From NCBI GenBank assembly GCA_964484185.1, contig CAZAEQ010000002.1, positions 62,001 to 126,000 of the forward strand: a stretch of 64,000 bases of DNA, given 5' to 3'. Origin of the DNA: F1-120-MAGs238 sp964484185. GTDB lineage: Bacteria; Planctomycetota; Phycisphaerae; Phycisphaerales; UBA1924. Position numbers and translations under genes: made by a program. Shown one piece after another: positions 43,281 to 52,495 of this stretch. How positions within the stretch are numbered: position 1 is the stretch's first letter; every line of letters starts with the position of its first letter. Below the pieces are notes generated by a model. It was not told the DNA's origin. It searched no databases and saw nothing but the letters and a program-made list of their open reading frames with translations.

Positions 43281-46200
43281 TTATTGCTGAGTCGTTGCCT
43301 CGTACAGGTTCATCACCGCGTTTGCTATCAATGTCCACGCTGCCAATTCTGACTTATCCACTTCTGCGATCGGCGCCATTCCATACTTCAAGCTGTTGGC
43401 GGCATCTTCGGGTGCGTTCTTGTAGCGTTCTCTGAAATCCGCGAGCGCACTTGTCAACGCTGCCATCTGCTGAGCATCTGGTTTTCTCGCTGTGCAGCGC
43501 TCGAAGATTCGGCTTAGTTTCGCGGCATCGTCTCCGGGCTCGGCAAGTGTCCGCTGCGCCAGCACACGCGAGGCCTCCACAAACTGCTCATCGTTCCAAA
43601 GCACCAGCGCCTGCAGCGGTGTGCTGGTTGATGGGCGCCGAACTGTGCAGAATTCACGTGTGGGCGCATCGAGTGTCAACATCGATGGCGGCGGTGCCGC
43701 CCGCTTCCAATAGGTGTACAGACTCCGCCGATACAACTCATCGCCTGAGCCTCGCACGTATTCGCGCGTGTTTGACTGCGGCATCGCTACTTCGTTCCAC
43801 AAGCCCTCAGGCTGATACGGCTTCACGCTCGGGCCGCCCAGTTTCTCGACGAGCAATCCCGAGACATACAGGGCCTGATCGCGGAGTTGTTCGGCTGTCA
43901 GGCGCCGGCGCGGGAAGCTGGCAAGCAAGCGATTTTCCGGATCGATTTCCTTCAGCTCGGGTCTCACTTTGGAACTCTGGCGATAGGTCTTGCTCGTGAG
44001 CATGAGCTTGAGCATGTGCCGCGTATTCCAGCCCGATTCGCGGAATTCAACGGCGAGCCAGTCGAGCAATTGCGGGTGACTTGGCCATTCGCCCTGGACG
44101 CCAAAATCTTCGCCGGTGCGCACTATGCCGGTGCCAAAGAGCTGCTCCCACATGCGGTTGACAGTCACGCGAGCGGTCAGCGCGTTTTCTTTCGACACGA
44201 TCCAGTTCGCCAGTCCAAGACGATCCTTTGGTGCATCTGGAGGCAGTGTTCCAAATGCCGCGGGAATTCCGCGGGACACTGGTTGCGTCTTATCTGGATG
44301 GTCATACTGACCGCGAGTCAGCACAAATGTGTCGCGCTGCTTGGCCAGTTCCTTCATGATCATCGTGCGAGGAATCTTTGCATCGATGGCGGCACGATCT
44401 TTATCAATCTGGGCGATGTCTTCGGTAGTCTTGCGATACCGCGGCGAATTGAGCTCCAGCCACTGCTTCTTGGCATCTTCCATCTGGGCTTCTGTTCGCG
44501 CAGTCGGAGGCACCAGCGACAACACGCTCAGCGGACTCAACTCCGAGCTGGGCGGCAGGAACTTCCAGTAATATCCGCTGGGGCCGCCGGTGTTCACGAT
44601 CTTGTACACAACCGTGTTTCTGCCCGCTTTCAGCGGCAACACAGCGCGATCCTGGTCAGGCATTACGCCGCGACCGATGTTCTTCCCTGCAACTTCTTTT
44701 CCATTTACGTAGAGCCGGAACCCGTCATCGCTGCCCAGCGAGACCTGCAGCTCGCGATCGGTCGGCGAAAAGACTTCGCGGGCCAGATACGTCGCCGATA
44801 CCACATCACTGATATTGACAACCTTGTCGTCAGCGGTCTGATTCTCAATTTTCCAGACCGTATTGCCTTCGTCAAATTTCTGAGTCAAATCCAGCGGGCC
44901 GACTTCGGGTCCGTGGACCTTGTCATAGTTGCTGTTCACATCTGAAAGTCCGAAGGGCGCGGCAACCCACCAGCCGCCCGCTGACACCGGCAACGTCGCC
45001 AGCCCTGCGGCATCTATCGGCGAGGCCCAGATTTTGACGTGGCCCAGCGTGTGCTGCGCGTAGACCGACAAATATTCCAGCGTCACTTTGAGCTCAGTGC
45101 CGCCTTCAAAGCCAAACGGCTTGTCACTCAGAAGCATCGCAATCCGCGGCCCCATCTTTTCATGCGCTGCGATCCCCCACCCGTTCTCATCGCCTGCATC
45201 GATCAAGTTGCTCGCCCGCAGATCTGTGCGAAGCTGCTGATGATTGGCCCAGGCCCAGACAAAATTCACAGTCTCTTTCTTTGATGGATCAGCTACAGAA
45301 GTCGCTTCGACCCGAATCCCGGTACACACCGCGTTTCCATTAGGAGCGCGGCCCGGTCGACCGTTGTCAAAGCTCTCATGTCCCATGGCCTCAAGCGCCA
45401 GAGCGGACAGACCGACTTTGTCTGTGCGCATGGTAATGACATGCACATCTTTCTTTGGATTCTCGCCAGACACCAGCACTGATCCATCGGGCTGCACCGT
45501 CACCGTTGAACCCATGGTCGATTCAGCAGCGGTCACTTTGGGAGCTTCCCAGGCCAGATTGGCAGCGCTTTCGATCGCCGCAAGAAAGGCCTTTCGCTGC
45601 ACATCGTCTTCAGGCGTTGATGACTTCAGATCTTCAGTAAGCTTTTCCTTGAGGAGTTTCAGTCTCTCGAGTTCGGCTTCCTGGTCTGCGCTGGGAAGCA
45701 ACATCAGCGGCTCAAACGCTCGATTTGCATCGGTGCGCTGGTCATACAGCCCCGGCTCTTCGATCGAATTGAAATACGCGTACATTGAATAGAAATCTTT
45801 GGCGGAAATCGGGTCGTATTTGTGATCGTGACAACGCGCACAGCCCACTGTCATTCCAAGGAACACGCTGCTGGTTGTGCTCACGCGATCGACCGCGTAC
45901 TCAACCAGATACTCCTCAGCGATCGCACCGCCTTCATCTGTCGTGGTGTGATTGCGATTAAATCCGCTGGCCACTTTCTGTGATGGCGTCGCGTTTGGCA
46001 GCAGATCGCCCGCGACTTGTTCGATCACGAACTGATCAAAGGGCATGTTGGACTTGTATGCGTTGAGGACCCAGTCGCGGTAAGGCCAGATTTGGCGGCC
46101 AGCGTCCATGTGTATGCCGCAGGTATCGGCAAATCGGGCCTGGTCGAGCCACGGCGCGGCGAGACGCTCGGCCATGCGGCTCATGTATGGCTCGGTGGTC

Positions 46201-46901
46201 ATGACCTTATCGACCCAGCGTTCATAGGCATCGTCGCGCTGGTCGGTCAGAAACGACTCTACTTCTTCCGGTGTTGGCGGCAGGCCGGTCACATCCATGA
46301 ACATTCGCCGCAGCAGTTCGCGCTGACCGGTTGCTGGCGATGGAGTGATTCCCTTGCTTGCCAAGGTTTCATAGACGAAATTGTCGATCGGATTGGTCGC
46401 ACCGGCGACAGATGGAACCTCTGGGCGCACCGGAACCTGAAGCGCCCAGTGAGATTCGTATTCCGCGCCTGCATCGATCCAGCGTTTGATCAAATCTCGT
46501 TCTTCAGCGGTGATGGCGCGCTTGTGACTGTCAGTCGGCGGCATCTTGATATTTTCGTCGGTCGAACTGATCCGGCGCATGACTTCGCTTGCGCTGGAAT
46601 CGCCGGCGACTATTGCCGCGCCATTTTTGCGAGCTGCGACTGCGTCATCGCGAATGTCCAATCTCAGATTCTCGCGGCGAGTGGCCGGGTCCTGGCCGTG
46701 ACATTGAAAGCAACGATCGGACAGGATGGGGCGGATGTCGCGGCCGTAGCGAATCTGTTCGCCGCGGACCTTTGCGGGCGTCGAAGTCGCGGGATTGGTA
46801 TCAGGGCGTGCAGCGCCGAGCGAGAGGACTGATGCGGCCACCAGACCAACCGCGGCGAGCCAGAGTCGTTCACTCGAAAAAGTTCTGGAATTCAGTTGCA
46901 A
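43281..46901 (-). CDS. PSD1 / planctomycete cytochrome c (DUF1549-DUF1553) protein
   Basis: Start proposed at TTG 46901 behind aggag, which places a signal-type helix (LWLAAVGLVAASVLSLGA) near the N-terminus; the frame continues to ATG 46988 with less signal-like sequence. About 1206 aa. Order: planctomycete c-heme domain (IRPILSDRCFQCHGQDPATRRENLRL ... MPPTDSHKRAIT), DUF1549 (IDNFVYETLASKGITPSP, LRRMFMDVTGLPPTPEEV, with a second heme-type site CARCHDHKYDPIS), a central beta-rich region with a PA14-like feel, then DUF1553 (LANWIVSKENALTARVTVNRMWEQLFGTGIVRTGEDFGVQG). Expected to be exported and possibly part of a large redox/degradative compartment system of planctomycetes; the substrate is unknown. 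First gene of a three-gene minus-strand operon. Confidence 0.93.
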   Translation of the reverse strand: MQLNSRTFSSERLWLAAVGLVAASVLSLGAARPDTNPATSTPAKVRGEQIRYGRDIRPILSDRCFQCHGQDPATRRENLRLDIRDDAVAARKNGAAIVAGDSSASEVMRRISSTDENIKMPPTDSHKRAITAEERDLIKRWIDAGAEYESHWALQVPVRPEVPSVAGATNPIDNFVYETLASKGITPSPATGQRELLRRMFMDVTGLPPTPEEVESFLTDQRDDAYERWVDKVMTTEPYMSRMAERLAAPWLDQARFADTCGIHMDAGRQIWPYRDWVLNAYKSNMPFDQFVIEQVAGDLLPNATPSQKVASGFNRNHTTTDEGGAIAEEYLVEYAVDRVSTTSSVFLGMTVGCARCHDHKYDPISAKDFYSMYAYFNSIEEPGLYDQRTDANRAFEPLMLLPSADQEAELERLKLLKEKLTEDLKSSTPEDDVQRKAFLAAIESAANLAWEAPKVTAAESTMGSTVTVQPDGSVLVSGENPKKDVHVITMRTDKVGLSALALEAMGHESFDNGRPGRAPNGNAVCTGIRVEATSVADPSKKETVNFVWAWANHQQLRTDLRASNLIDAGDENGWGIAAHEKMGPRIAMLLSDKPFGFEGGTELKVTLEYLSVYAQHTLGHVKIWASPIDAAGLATLPVSAGGWWVAAPFGLSDVNSNYDKVHGPEVGPLDLTQKFDEGNTVWKIENQTADDKVVNISDVVSATYLAREVFSPTDRELQVSLGSDDGFRLYVNGKEVAGKNIGRGVMPDQDRAVLPLKAGRNTVVYKIVNTGGPSGYYWKFLPPSSELSPLSVLSLVPPTARTEAQMEDAKKQWLELNSPRYRKTTEDIAQIDKDRAAIDAKIPRTMIMKELAKQRDTFVLTRGQYDHPDKTQPVSRGIPAAFGTLPPDAPKDRLGLANWIVSKENALTARVTVNRMWEQLFGTGIVRTGEDFGVQGEWPSHPQLLDWLAVEFRESGWNTRHMLKLMLTSKTYRQSSKVRPELKEIDPENRLLASFPRRRLTAEQLRDQALYVSGLLVEKLGGPSVKPYQPEGLWNEVAMPQSNTREYVRGSGDELYRRSLYTYWKRAAPPPSMLTLDAPTREFCTVRRPSTSTPLQALVLWNDEQFVEASRVLAQRTLAEPGDDAAKLSRIFERCTARKPDAQQMAALTSALADFRERYKNAPEDAANSLKYGMAPIAEVDKSELAAWTLIANAVMNLYEATTQQ

Positions 46902-47012
46902 TCGTCGCTCCTGCTGGACATTACCTTCAGGTGGGCCTTCAAGTGGGCTGTCCACAGGGAATGTATCAGAAACGTATGGCGACTGCAAGGCTCGACTTGC
47001 GAGAAAAATCGA

Positions 47013-47528
47013 TCATTTCACGAATGCATCGATGATCATTATCAGCGCCATAATTCCGGCGATTGAGCCCTTGACTACGACCGCTACAAGGCGGCCAACT
47101 GCCGCGCCGGTCCCGATCTTTGCGGAATCGTTCCAGGACTTTTTGTTGACTTGCCGCTCGATGAACATTGCTCCGCCGCCAGCGCCGAGAACTGCACCGA
47201 TGATTGTTCCAATGAGTGGGACAACGAATGATCCGAGGATTGCGCCTGCGATCGCGCCCGCAACCGCGCCCCAGGCAGCTTTGGTACTGCCTCCGAATTT
47301 CTTTGTACCCACTGCCCCGGAGAGCATTTCGAATCCCTCAGCCAAAAGTGCCAGCACCGCAAGGCTGACGATGGTGTACCAGGGAAACATCGTTGGCTGC
47401 CAAAGCAGCATCAATAGAGCAGTCAGCACCATGAGCCACGTTCCGGGCAACGTGACGAGCGTTAGTATCACGCCTAGAAAGGCCATGAAAATAACGACCG
47501 AAATGGCTGAAGCTTCCATCCATCCCAT
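47013..47528 (-). CDS. DUF456 family membrane protein
   Basis: 171 aa. DUF456 signature: VILTLVTLPGTWLMVLTALLM, LAVLALLAEGFEMLSGAVGTKKFGGSTKAAWGAVAGAIAGAILGSFV, then a Gly/Ala-rich repeat region (IGTIIGAVLGAGGGAMFIE) with about five membrane passes in total. The function of this small membrane family is not established. It is downstream of the 292-aa membrane protein gene with a 21-nt gap and probably cotranscribed. Confidence 0.88.
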   Translation of the reverse strand: MGWMEASAISVVIFMAFLGVILTLVTLPGTWLMVLTALLMLLWQPTMFPWYTIVSLAVLALLAEGFEMLSGAVGTKKFGGSTKAAWGAVAGAIAGAILGSFVVPLIGTIIGAVLGAGGGAMFIERQVNKKSWNDSAKIGTGAAVGRLVAVVVKGSIAGIMALIMIIDAFVK

Positions 47529-47549
47529 ACGGCACCATTATTGGGAACT

Positions 47550-48428
47550 TCAGCTCGTTGGTTCCGCGGCGGCTGCGGGTACGGCGGCCGCTTCGGGCTT
47601 CGCAGTTGGGCCGACGCGTTCCATTTCCAGAATCCAGGGCTCAAGCTCGTTGTGCATGTAGGTATCGATCGTGAGTTTTTTGCCTGACAATGCAGGGTGA
47701 CCGTCGCGGATGGACAGAGTGACCAGGAATTTATCCCATTTGCGCTTGTCAAATTCGATGATGTCGCGTGGCACAAGAGTTTCGCCGCCGGGGAGCGTGA
47801 GCGTGTGTGTGGACAGATCCCAGCGGTATTTGCGGCCGAGGATAATTGGCAGCGCAGTTGCGAGGCGCCACACAAGGACGATCAGGCCGGCACCAGTAAT
47901 TGCCCACTGAACTGGAAGGTCGTAGGCCTCAAGTGCTGGCGGCGGTTTGGCGCTTGCGCCACCCCACTTGACATCGAGCTCCGACATCTTCTTTCTCCAG
48001 TCATCGATGGTTGTATTCGCAGGGGTCATGCCGCCAGCGTGCTTCAGCGCCTCAAGCCAGAACATGCGGGCGGGCTCTACCTCGCCTGACAAGATGTTCT
48101 GGTTTTTGCGTTCATCTAAGCGAGCTAATTCCGCAGTTGGATCGGGTACCGAAACATCCGCGGACTTGCCGCTTTTGTCAACCGCGCGGAGATATTGAAA
48201 CTGGAGAAATTCTGCGGCTTGCATGCCGCGACCTGGGTAGACCCACATTGCATCAATCAGTCCCCACACAAACATCGCGCCGCCGATAGCAGCGATGATC
48301 CAGACGCGCAGTGTCCAGCGCCTGGCGAGAGTCGTTGAGGTTGCCTGAAGCGCAGGGTCAGCTTCGATCGCACTTGCGTCGATCGTCTGTTCAGAATCGG
48401 AAGTTTTTTCGCTGGTTTCATCCGACAT
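47550..48428 (-). CDS. Unknown two-span membrane protein
   Basis: 292 aa, not recognised. An acidic N-terminus is followed by a first helix (VWIIAAIGGAMFVWGLIDAMWV), a ~120-residue middle domain (MQAAEFLQFQYLRAVDKSGKS, MTPANTTIDDWRKKMSELDVKWGG), a second helix (WAITGAGLIVLVWRLATALPI) and a C-terminal PH-like beta domain (YRWDLSTHTLTLPGGETLVPRDIIEFDKRKWDKF), then an Ala/Pro tail. The middle domain lies on the opposite side of the membrane from both termini. Confidence 0.7.
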   Translation of the reverse strand: MSDETSEKTSDSEQTIDASAIEADPALQATSTTLARRWTLRVWIIAAIGGAMFVWGLIDAMWVYPGRGMQAAEFLQFQYLRAVDKSGKSADVSVPDPTAELARLDERKNQNILSGEVEPARMFWLEALKHAGGMTPANTTIDDWRKKMSELDVKWGGASAKPPPALEAYDLPVQWAITGAGLIVLVWRLATALPIILGRKYRWDLSTHTLTLPGGETLVPRDIIEFDKRKWDKFLVTLSIRDGHPALSGKKLTIDTYMHNELEPWILEMERVGPTAKPEAAAVPAAAAEPTS

Positions 48429-48542
48429 GCAAGTCCCTTTAAGTCATTCCGGCTTTCCGTTTGGTCCGAGCCGGTATCCACATTATCGGCTACTTACGGC
48501 CTCCGAGTAAGCAGCCCCCCAAAACTGCGGGTTTTTGCGGTT

Positions 48543-48782
48543 TCAGTCCTTAAAATCGGTCACAAAGCGCAATGCACGCCTCCACCACCGCTCGGCAACC
48601 TCGCGGCCATGGGGTTTGAGGCGGAGGGCATCGAATCCGCCAGCATCAACCCTTCGGATGGGAATCCGCGGAAATGCGACGTTGGACCAGAGTGCATAGG
48701 AGAGAAACTCGGTGTGTTCGCGGCGGACGCGCTCACTGGGCGTTTCCAGTTGCCAGGAAGTTTTGGTGCGTTGGAAGTACAT
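48543..48782 (-). CDS. Small hypothetical protein downstream of the desaturase-like gene
   Basis: 79 aa, starting 2 nt after the stop of the upstream oxidoreductase gene on the same strand. Rich in Arg, Trp and aromatic residues (RTKTSWQLETPSERVRREHTEFLSYALW, REVAERWWRRALRFV). Not recognised. The tight spacing supports expression; the lack of homologs known to me keeps confidence low. Confidence 0.45.
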   Translation of the reverse strand: MYFQRTKTSWQLETPSERVRREHTEFLSYALWSNVAFPRIPIRRVDAGGFDALRLKPHGREVAERWWRRALRFVTDFKD

Positions 48783-48784
48783 CG

Positions 48785-50005
48785 CTACACCCTCACGGAA
48801 TTCAAGGACTCAGAGCCACTTAAAATGATATTCGCCGCTTCGATTCCGTCGGTTGCAGCGATGGACACCTCGCGACACTCTCCCGTGGATATGCACATCG
48901 TCTGCGAATCCGGCGGGGTCAATACGTACTCAACCATTATTCGATCTTCGATGTCTTCCATGCCGCTGCGCTGAAGCCTTTTGAAAATGGCATCGCGATA
49001 TTTCTCAACAAGTCCGCCTGGGCCGCGCCAGGTGTCGGGTGTGTGCCAGCTTGGAACTTGAATCGCTACTCGCATGGCGTCGCCACCGAAGGGTGCGTGC
49101 ACCGGATCGATGATACAGGGGGAGACAACTTCGATGGTTGGATTCAGGGACAATGTACCCTTCTTGTACAGTGCGTCAAACTCCTGTTTACTGTCAGAGC
49201 CGAGAAATACGTTGAGGAATGTCAGATGTTCGTAGCGTTTCTTCAAACCTAGAAAGAACATCAGCCTGGGATGTGCAGGCTGACAATCAGCTTGGGCGCT
49301 ATTGAAGACTTGAGTCGTTACAAGTTCGTCTGAGGCAGATTGAGTTTGGTAGCTGAAGAGCACGCCCAGTTCCGCCGCGAGTCGTTCGAGGGCCTTCACG
49401 ATCTCCCGCATTCCGCCCATGGGATACCACATTCCGTGCTCGACTCGATCTGTAATGCAGGATGTTCCATCGGCGAGGTACCCAGTTAGATAGTTGCAGA
49501 TCTGCGCCAGATGCTTTTCTTTGACTGCCCTTTGCACCGCTACGTCCAATCCTGGATCGATGATGATTCCCAGCCAGTCTCGGGCGGTTGAACGGACGGG
49601 CGGCGTGAACAGCTCCATGAATTTCAGCCATTCGCTGCCGGGCCGCGTGAGCTGAAGTTGTTGATCGAGCATGCGTGCAAAGACTTCAGTGCGGCGATTG
49701 AGGTTGATCGCCACACCATCATCGAACCAGAATCGGGGCTGGGGATCAAGCTCAAAAAGTCGATAATAATCTGCGGCATCGCGCCCTGCACGCGCGAATA
49801 GACCCTCGAATAGTGTCGGGTCTGTAAGAACGACAGGTCCAGTATCGAAACTGAAGCGGCGATCGCGGAGGATGTGGACATTGCCGCCGGCGTGGCGATT
49901 TGCGTCGACAATGGTGACGCGCTCGCCGCGCAGGGCAAGCTCGCAGGCAGCGCAAAGACCCGCGATACCAGCGCCTTGAACGGTGATGTGCGGCCTGTTG
50001 GTCAT
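48785..50005 (-). CDS. FAD-dependent oxidoreductase, phytoene desaturase (CrtI)-like
   Basis: Start at ATG 50005 (MTNRPHITVQGAGIAGLCAACELALRGERVTIVDAN), 406 aa; the frame extends 18 codons upstream with no site. The N-terminal dinucleotide-binding motif GAGIAGLCAACELALRG and E/D at the end of beta-2 are followed by GGNVHILRDRRFSFDTGPVVLTDPTLFEGLF, the CrtI/amine-oxidase pattern. GMWYPMGGMREIVKALERLAAELGVLF matches the conserved CrtI MGG...L region. It probably desaturates or isomerises an isoprenoid or a related lipid. Divergent from the epimerase gene, the starts being about 85 nt apart. Confidence 0.85.
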   Translation of the reverse strand: MTNRPHITVQGAGIAGLCAACELALRGERVTIVDANRHAGGNVHILRDRRFSFDTGPVVLTDPTLFEGLFARAGRDAADYYRLFELDPQPRFWFDDGVAINLNRRTEVFARMLDQQLQLTRPGSEWLKFMELFTPPVRSTARDWLGIIIDPGLDVAVQRAVKEKHLAQICNYLTGYLADGTSCITDRVEHGMWYPMGGMREIVKALERLAAELGVLFSYQTQSASDELVTTQVFNSAQADCQPAHPRLMFFLGLKKRYEHLTFLNVFLGSDSKQEFDALYKKGTLSLNPTIEVVSPCIIDPVHAPFGGDAMRVAIQVPSWHTPDTWRGPGGLVEKYRDAIFKRLQRSGMEDIEDRIMVEYVLTPPDSQTMCISTGECREVSIAATDGIEAANIILSGSESLNSVRV

Positions 50006-50089
50006 AGTGCGGACTCTCGCGGCGGATCTCGAACTTGTGAGTTTATCAGGGTCTGGCAAGGCAGGAAGGTGACATTCCTACAGTTGAGC

Positions 50090-51076
50090 ATGCCCATGGA
50101 AACTCAGGCGGAACGCGGCCGGATCGTTATTGCTGGCGGCAGCGGATTTTTGGGGATGAATCTGGCGCGGCACCTATCTTCGCTGGGTTGTGAAGTCACG
50201 ATTCTCTCGCGGCGGGAACCGACAATTGGACCATGGAAATACGTTGCATGGGATGCACGCACGCTTGGAGATTGGGCGAGCACTATTTCGGGGGCCCGTG
50301 GCGTTGTGAACCTGGTCGGACGGACTGTTGATTGCATCAAGTCTCCGGAGCATTGCGATGAGATTCTGCGGTCGCGTGTTGAAGCGACGCGCGTGCTGGG
50401 GAAGGCGGTTGCAGCAGCGAAGATCCCGCCGCCGGTGTGGGTGCAAATGAGTACTGCGCATGCGTACGGGGATCCACCGACGGCTGTGTGCGATGAAGAT
50501 TCGCCGTTTGGATATGGACTTGCGCCGATTGTGGCGAGGGCGTGGGAGGCGGAGTTTGCAGCGGTGGAATTGACTCGGACTAGAAGAGTTGTTTTGCGGA
50601 CAAGTTTTGTGCTGGGAAAATCTGGCGGTGCGATGACAACGCTCTCGCGGCTGGCGAAGTTTGGATTGGGCGGAACAGTGGGAAGCGGCACGCAAGGGAT
50701 GAGCTGGCTGCATGAATTGGATATGAACCGGTTGTTTGAACGAGGGGTTTTCGATGAGACGATGTCGGGCGCGTATATCGCGACCTCGCCCAATCCGGTT
50801 TCGAACGCGGAGTTCATGCGCGAGTTGCGAAGGGCAGTTGGCGCGCCGATTGGATTGCCTGCGCCTGCGTTTTTGGTGCGGCTTGGGGCGGGGTTGATAT
50901 TACGAACTGATCCGGAGCTCGCGTTGTATGGAAGATATGTAGTTTCGCGCAGGCTCAGGGAAGAAAAGTTCGAGTTCAAGTTCCCGTTGCTTGCGGATGC
51001 GCTGCGGGATCTGTGTGCGCGGCAAATTGCTCACGCTAAGGAGCGGAGGAGCAAAGAAGGACGAATAGGAATGTAG
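50090..51076 (+). CDS. TIGR01777-like NAD-dependent epimerase/dehydratase (YfcH type)
   Basis: Start at ATG 50090 (ATG 50096 equally possible), about 328 aa. Extended SDR fold: GRIVIAGGSGFLGMNLARHLSSLGCEVTILSRRE (GxxGxxG) and the TIGR01777 hallmarks YVAWDARTLGDWASTISGARGVVNLVGRTVDC, EILRSRVEATRVLGKAV, QMSTAHAYGD and VVLRTSFVLGKSGGAMTTLSRLAKFGLGGTVGSGTQGMSWLHELDM. The substrate of this family is not established. The frame is open upstream to 49874, across the divergent gene's start, and is not used. Codons are notably richer in G/T at third positions than in the exported-protein genes. Confidence 0.88.
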   Translation: MPMETQAERGRIVIAGGSGFLGMNLARHLSSLGCEVTILSRREPTIGPWKYVAWDARTLGDWASTISGARGVVNLVGRTVDCIKSPEHCDEILRSRVEATRVLGKAVAAAKIPPPVWVQMSTAHAYGDPPTAVCDEDSPFGYGLAPIVARAWEAEFAAVELTRTRRVVLRTSFVLGKSGGAMTTLSRLAKFGLGGTVGSGTQGMSWLHELDMNRLFERGVFDETMSGAYIATSPNPVSNAEFMRELRRAVGAPIGLPAPAFLVRLGAGLILRTDPELALYGRYVVSRRLREEKFEFKFPLLADALRDLCARQIAHAKERRSKEGRIGM

Positions 51077-51271
51077 AAAGAGGCAGATGCCCTGTTCAGG
51101 GCATGCCGAACTTCGCGATTCGTTAGATGCGATGTCTTTCTGATGGCCTTTGGGACCGAAGGAGATGTTGCAGGGTTTCTGGCACGCCACGTGCGGTCTG
51201 CTTTTTAGCCAGTAGCGGCAACGGCGAATCGTTCACACATGTCGCGTTTCCACAGAGACAGGAGTTAAACC

Positions 51272-51685
51272 ATGTCAAGAATCGGATCACATATCGGGGG
51301 ACCATCGTTCAAGCAGAGCGATGCGGTTGCTCGGCGCGAACCCATTGGCGGAAATGGCAGAGGTCGTTCGACGATGAAGGCTGATTTTGAGAAGGCCGCG
51401 GTTGCAGCGGGAATCGACCCGAGCAAGCTGAAAGAGATTCAAGCAAAGATCCAGGCGCAGCTCAGACATGCGCAAACGAATCCAGGTTCAGGATTTTCGC
51501 TGCCGGGAGCGATTGACGAAGTACTTAAAGAGAGCGGCGCTGACCTGGAAACATTCCACACGATGATGCGACAACTGCATGATCAGCGGCATCCAGGTCG
51601 CCCTGCGGCATCGACGACGCAAGCTGCGCCACAGAAACCCGGCACAGGAATCGCAGTGACAGGCAAGCTGGATCTTCAGGCTTGA
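51272..51685 (+). CDS. Small hypothetical protein
   Basis: 137 aa, preceded by a strong caggag site. A basic Gly-rich N-terminus (SRIGSHIGGPSFKQSDAVARREP) is followed by helical segments (ADFEKAAVAAGIDPSKLKEIQAKIQAQLRHAQTN, LPGAIDEVLKESGADLETFHTMMRQLHDQ) and a Pro/Ala/Thr-rich C-terminus. No family recognised; the helical part looks DNA- or protein-binding rather than enzymatic. A monocistronic unit with its own terminator. Confidence 0.6.
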   Translation: MSRIGSHIGGPSFKQSDAVARREPIGGNGRGRSTMKADFEKAAVAAGIDPSKLKEIQAKIQAQLRHAQTNPGSGFSLPGAIDEVLKESGADLETFHTMMRQLHDQRHPGRPAASTTQAAPQKPGTGIAVTGKLDLQA

Positions 51686-51710
51686 CATGATCGTTTTTCA
51701 AGTTCCTCTG

Positions 51711-51747
51711 ACGCCCGCGATGTTGATAATCGCGGGCGTTTGTTTTT
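51711..51747 (+). terminator. Intrinsic terminator
   Basis: An 11-bp stem (acgcccgcgat / atcgcgggcgt) is followed by ttgttttt, 25 nt after the 137-aa gene's stop. Confidence 0.88.
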
Positions 51748-51938
51748 GAGGCCTGTGGGTTTGGGGAGAGAAGTCGTTCCTCGCGGGAGATTGATTTGTT
51801 CGAATTTCTGGATTTTGTGGCTCAGTTTGATGGAGGCAAGTGCTCGAGCTGTGAAATTGGCCGACTTGCGCAACTTCAATACTATCAGGTATTTACGAAC
51901 ATTTTTTCGTTCGGCTTCCAGCGATGTGCCGGAGTTGC

Positions 51939-51966
51939 TTGACAGAGCGGGCAATTCAGGTATGCT
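51939..51966 (+). promoter_or_regulatory. Promoter of the cobalamin riboswitch operon
   Basis: TTGACA (51939-51944), 16-nt spacer, TATGCT (51961-51966). The expected start of transcription lies about 51973, exactly where the riboswitch aptamer begins. Confidence 0.7.
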
Positions 51967-51974
51967 GAAGTTGT

Positions 51975-52172
51975 AATTGGTGCTCGCAGCAATTTGGAAC
52001 TGCGGGCTGAAAAGGGAAGTGTGGTGAAATTCCACCGCGGACGCGCCGCCGTAAGGGGAGCTATGCGGGTCCAGGAATGCCACTGATCGGGCCGGGTGGT
52101 CTTTTCGAAGACTCTTCGCTTCGGTTGGGAAGGCAGGACCCGTTTGCCCTGAGCCGGAAGACCTGCCAATAG
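51975..52172 (+). promoter_or_regulatory. Cobalamin (B12) riboswitch
   Basis: Diagnostic blocks appear in the right order. First is aaaagggaagtgtGGTGaaatTCCacCGC near 52010-52038, then the CGCCGCCGTaAgggga core that corresponds to the conserved CCCGCNACTGT region, an internal hairpin arm (tcttttcgaagactcttcg), GGGAAGGCAGG near 52127-52137, and finally the B12 box GAGCCGGAAGACCTGCC (52151-52167), with GGCAGG able to pair with CCTGCC. B12-box agreement with the published consensus is about 15 of 17 by eye. Transcripts of B12 genes are normally shut down when adenosylcobalamin binds. No B12 biosynthesis or BtuB gene follows; the regulated unit starts about 320 nt downstream and encodes surface proteins. 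Confidence 0.93.
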
Positions 52173-52226
52173 CGTGCGACTTGTGTGCTTTTGCACAAAG
52201 GTTGCATGTGCTGGACCCCCTCGCGC

Positions 52227-52251
52227 CGCATGAACGCCTGTGTTTCATGCG
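52227..52251 (+). promoter_or_regulatory. Hairpin in the riboswitch leader
   Basis: CGCATGAA (52227-52234) pairs with TTCATGCG (52244-52251), loop 9 nt. It is followed by atttagg, not a T-run, so it is not a clear terminator. It may belong to the expression platform. Confidence 0.4.
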
Positions 52252-52495
52252 ATTTAGGGAGGCAGCGGCATGCTCGGCAGGTCCGTTTCCGCCTGGTTTT
52301 TCCGAGTCTCCCACTGCTTTTGAATCCCACCGCGAGGGTCCACTGGACCGGGCGCTTATGCGTTTGCCCTGTTCAGGTATTGGAGCCGCTCCGCGCGAAA
52401 CGGAGTGAACGTTGTGGCCTTGAACGTGAACATCGGCGCGTCCTCGACGCAAGCCTGTTCCGCTCACGTTTGACGCCATGATGGAAGGTGTGTTT

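Noticed and set aside
43887..44945. 352-codon plus-strand frame inside the PSD1 cytochrome gene
   Set aside because: Antisense shadow of a gene with clear heme and DUF1549/1553 domains.
51676..52479. 267-codon minus-strand frame across the riboswitch region
   Set aside because: It overlaps a terminator, a promoter and a clear riboswitch on the plus strand and lacks protein features.
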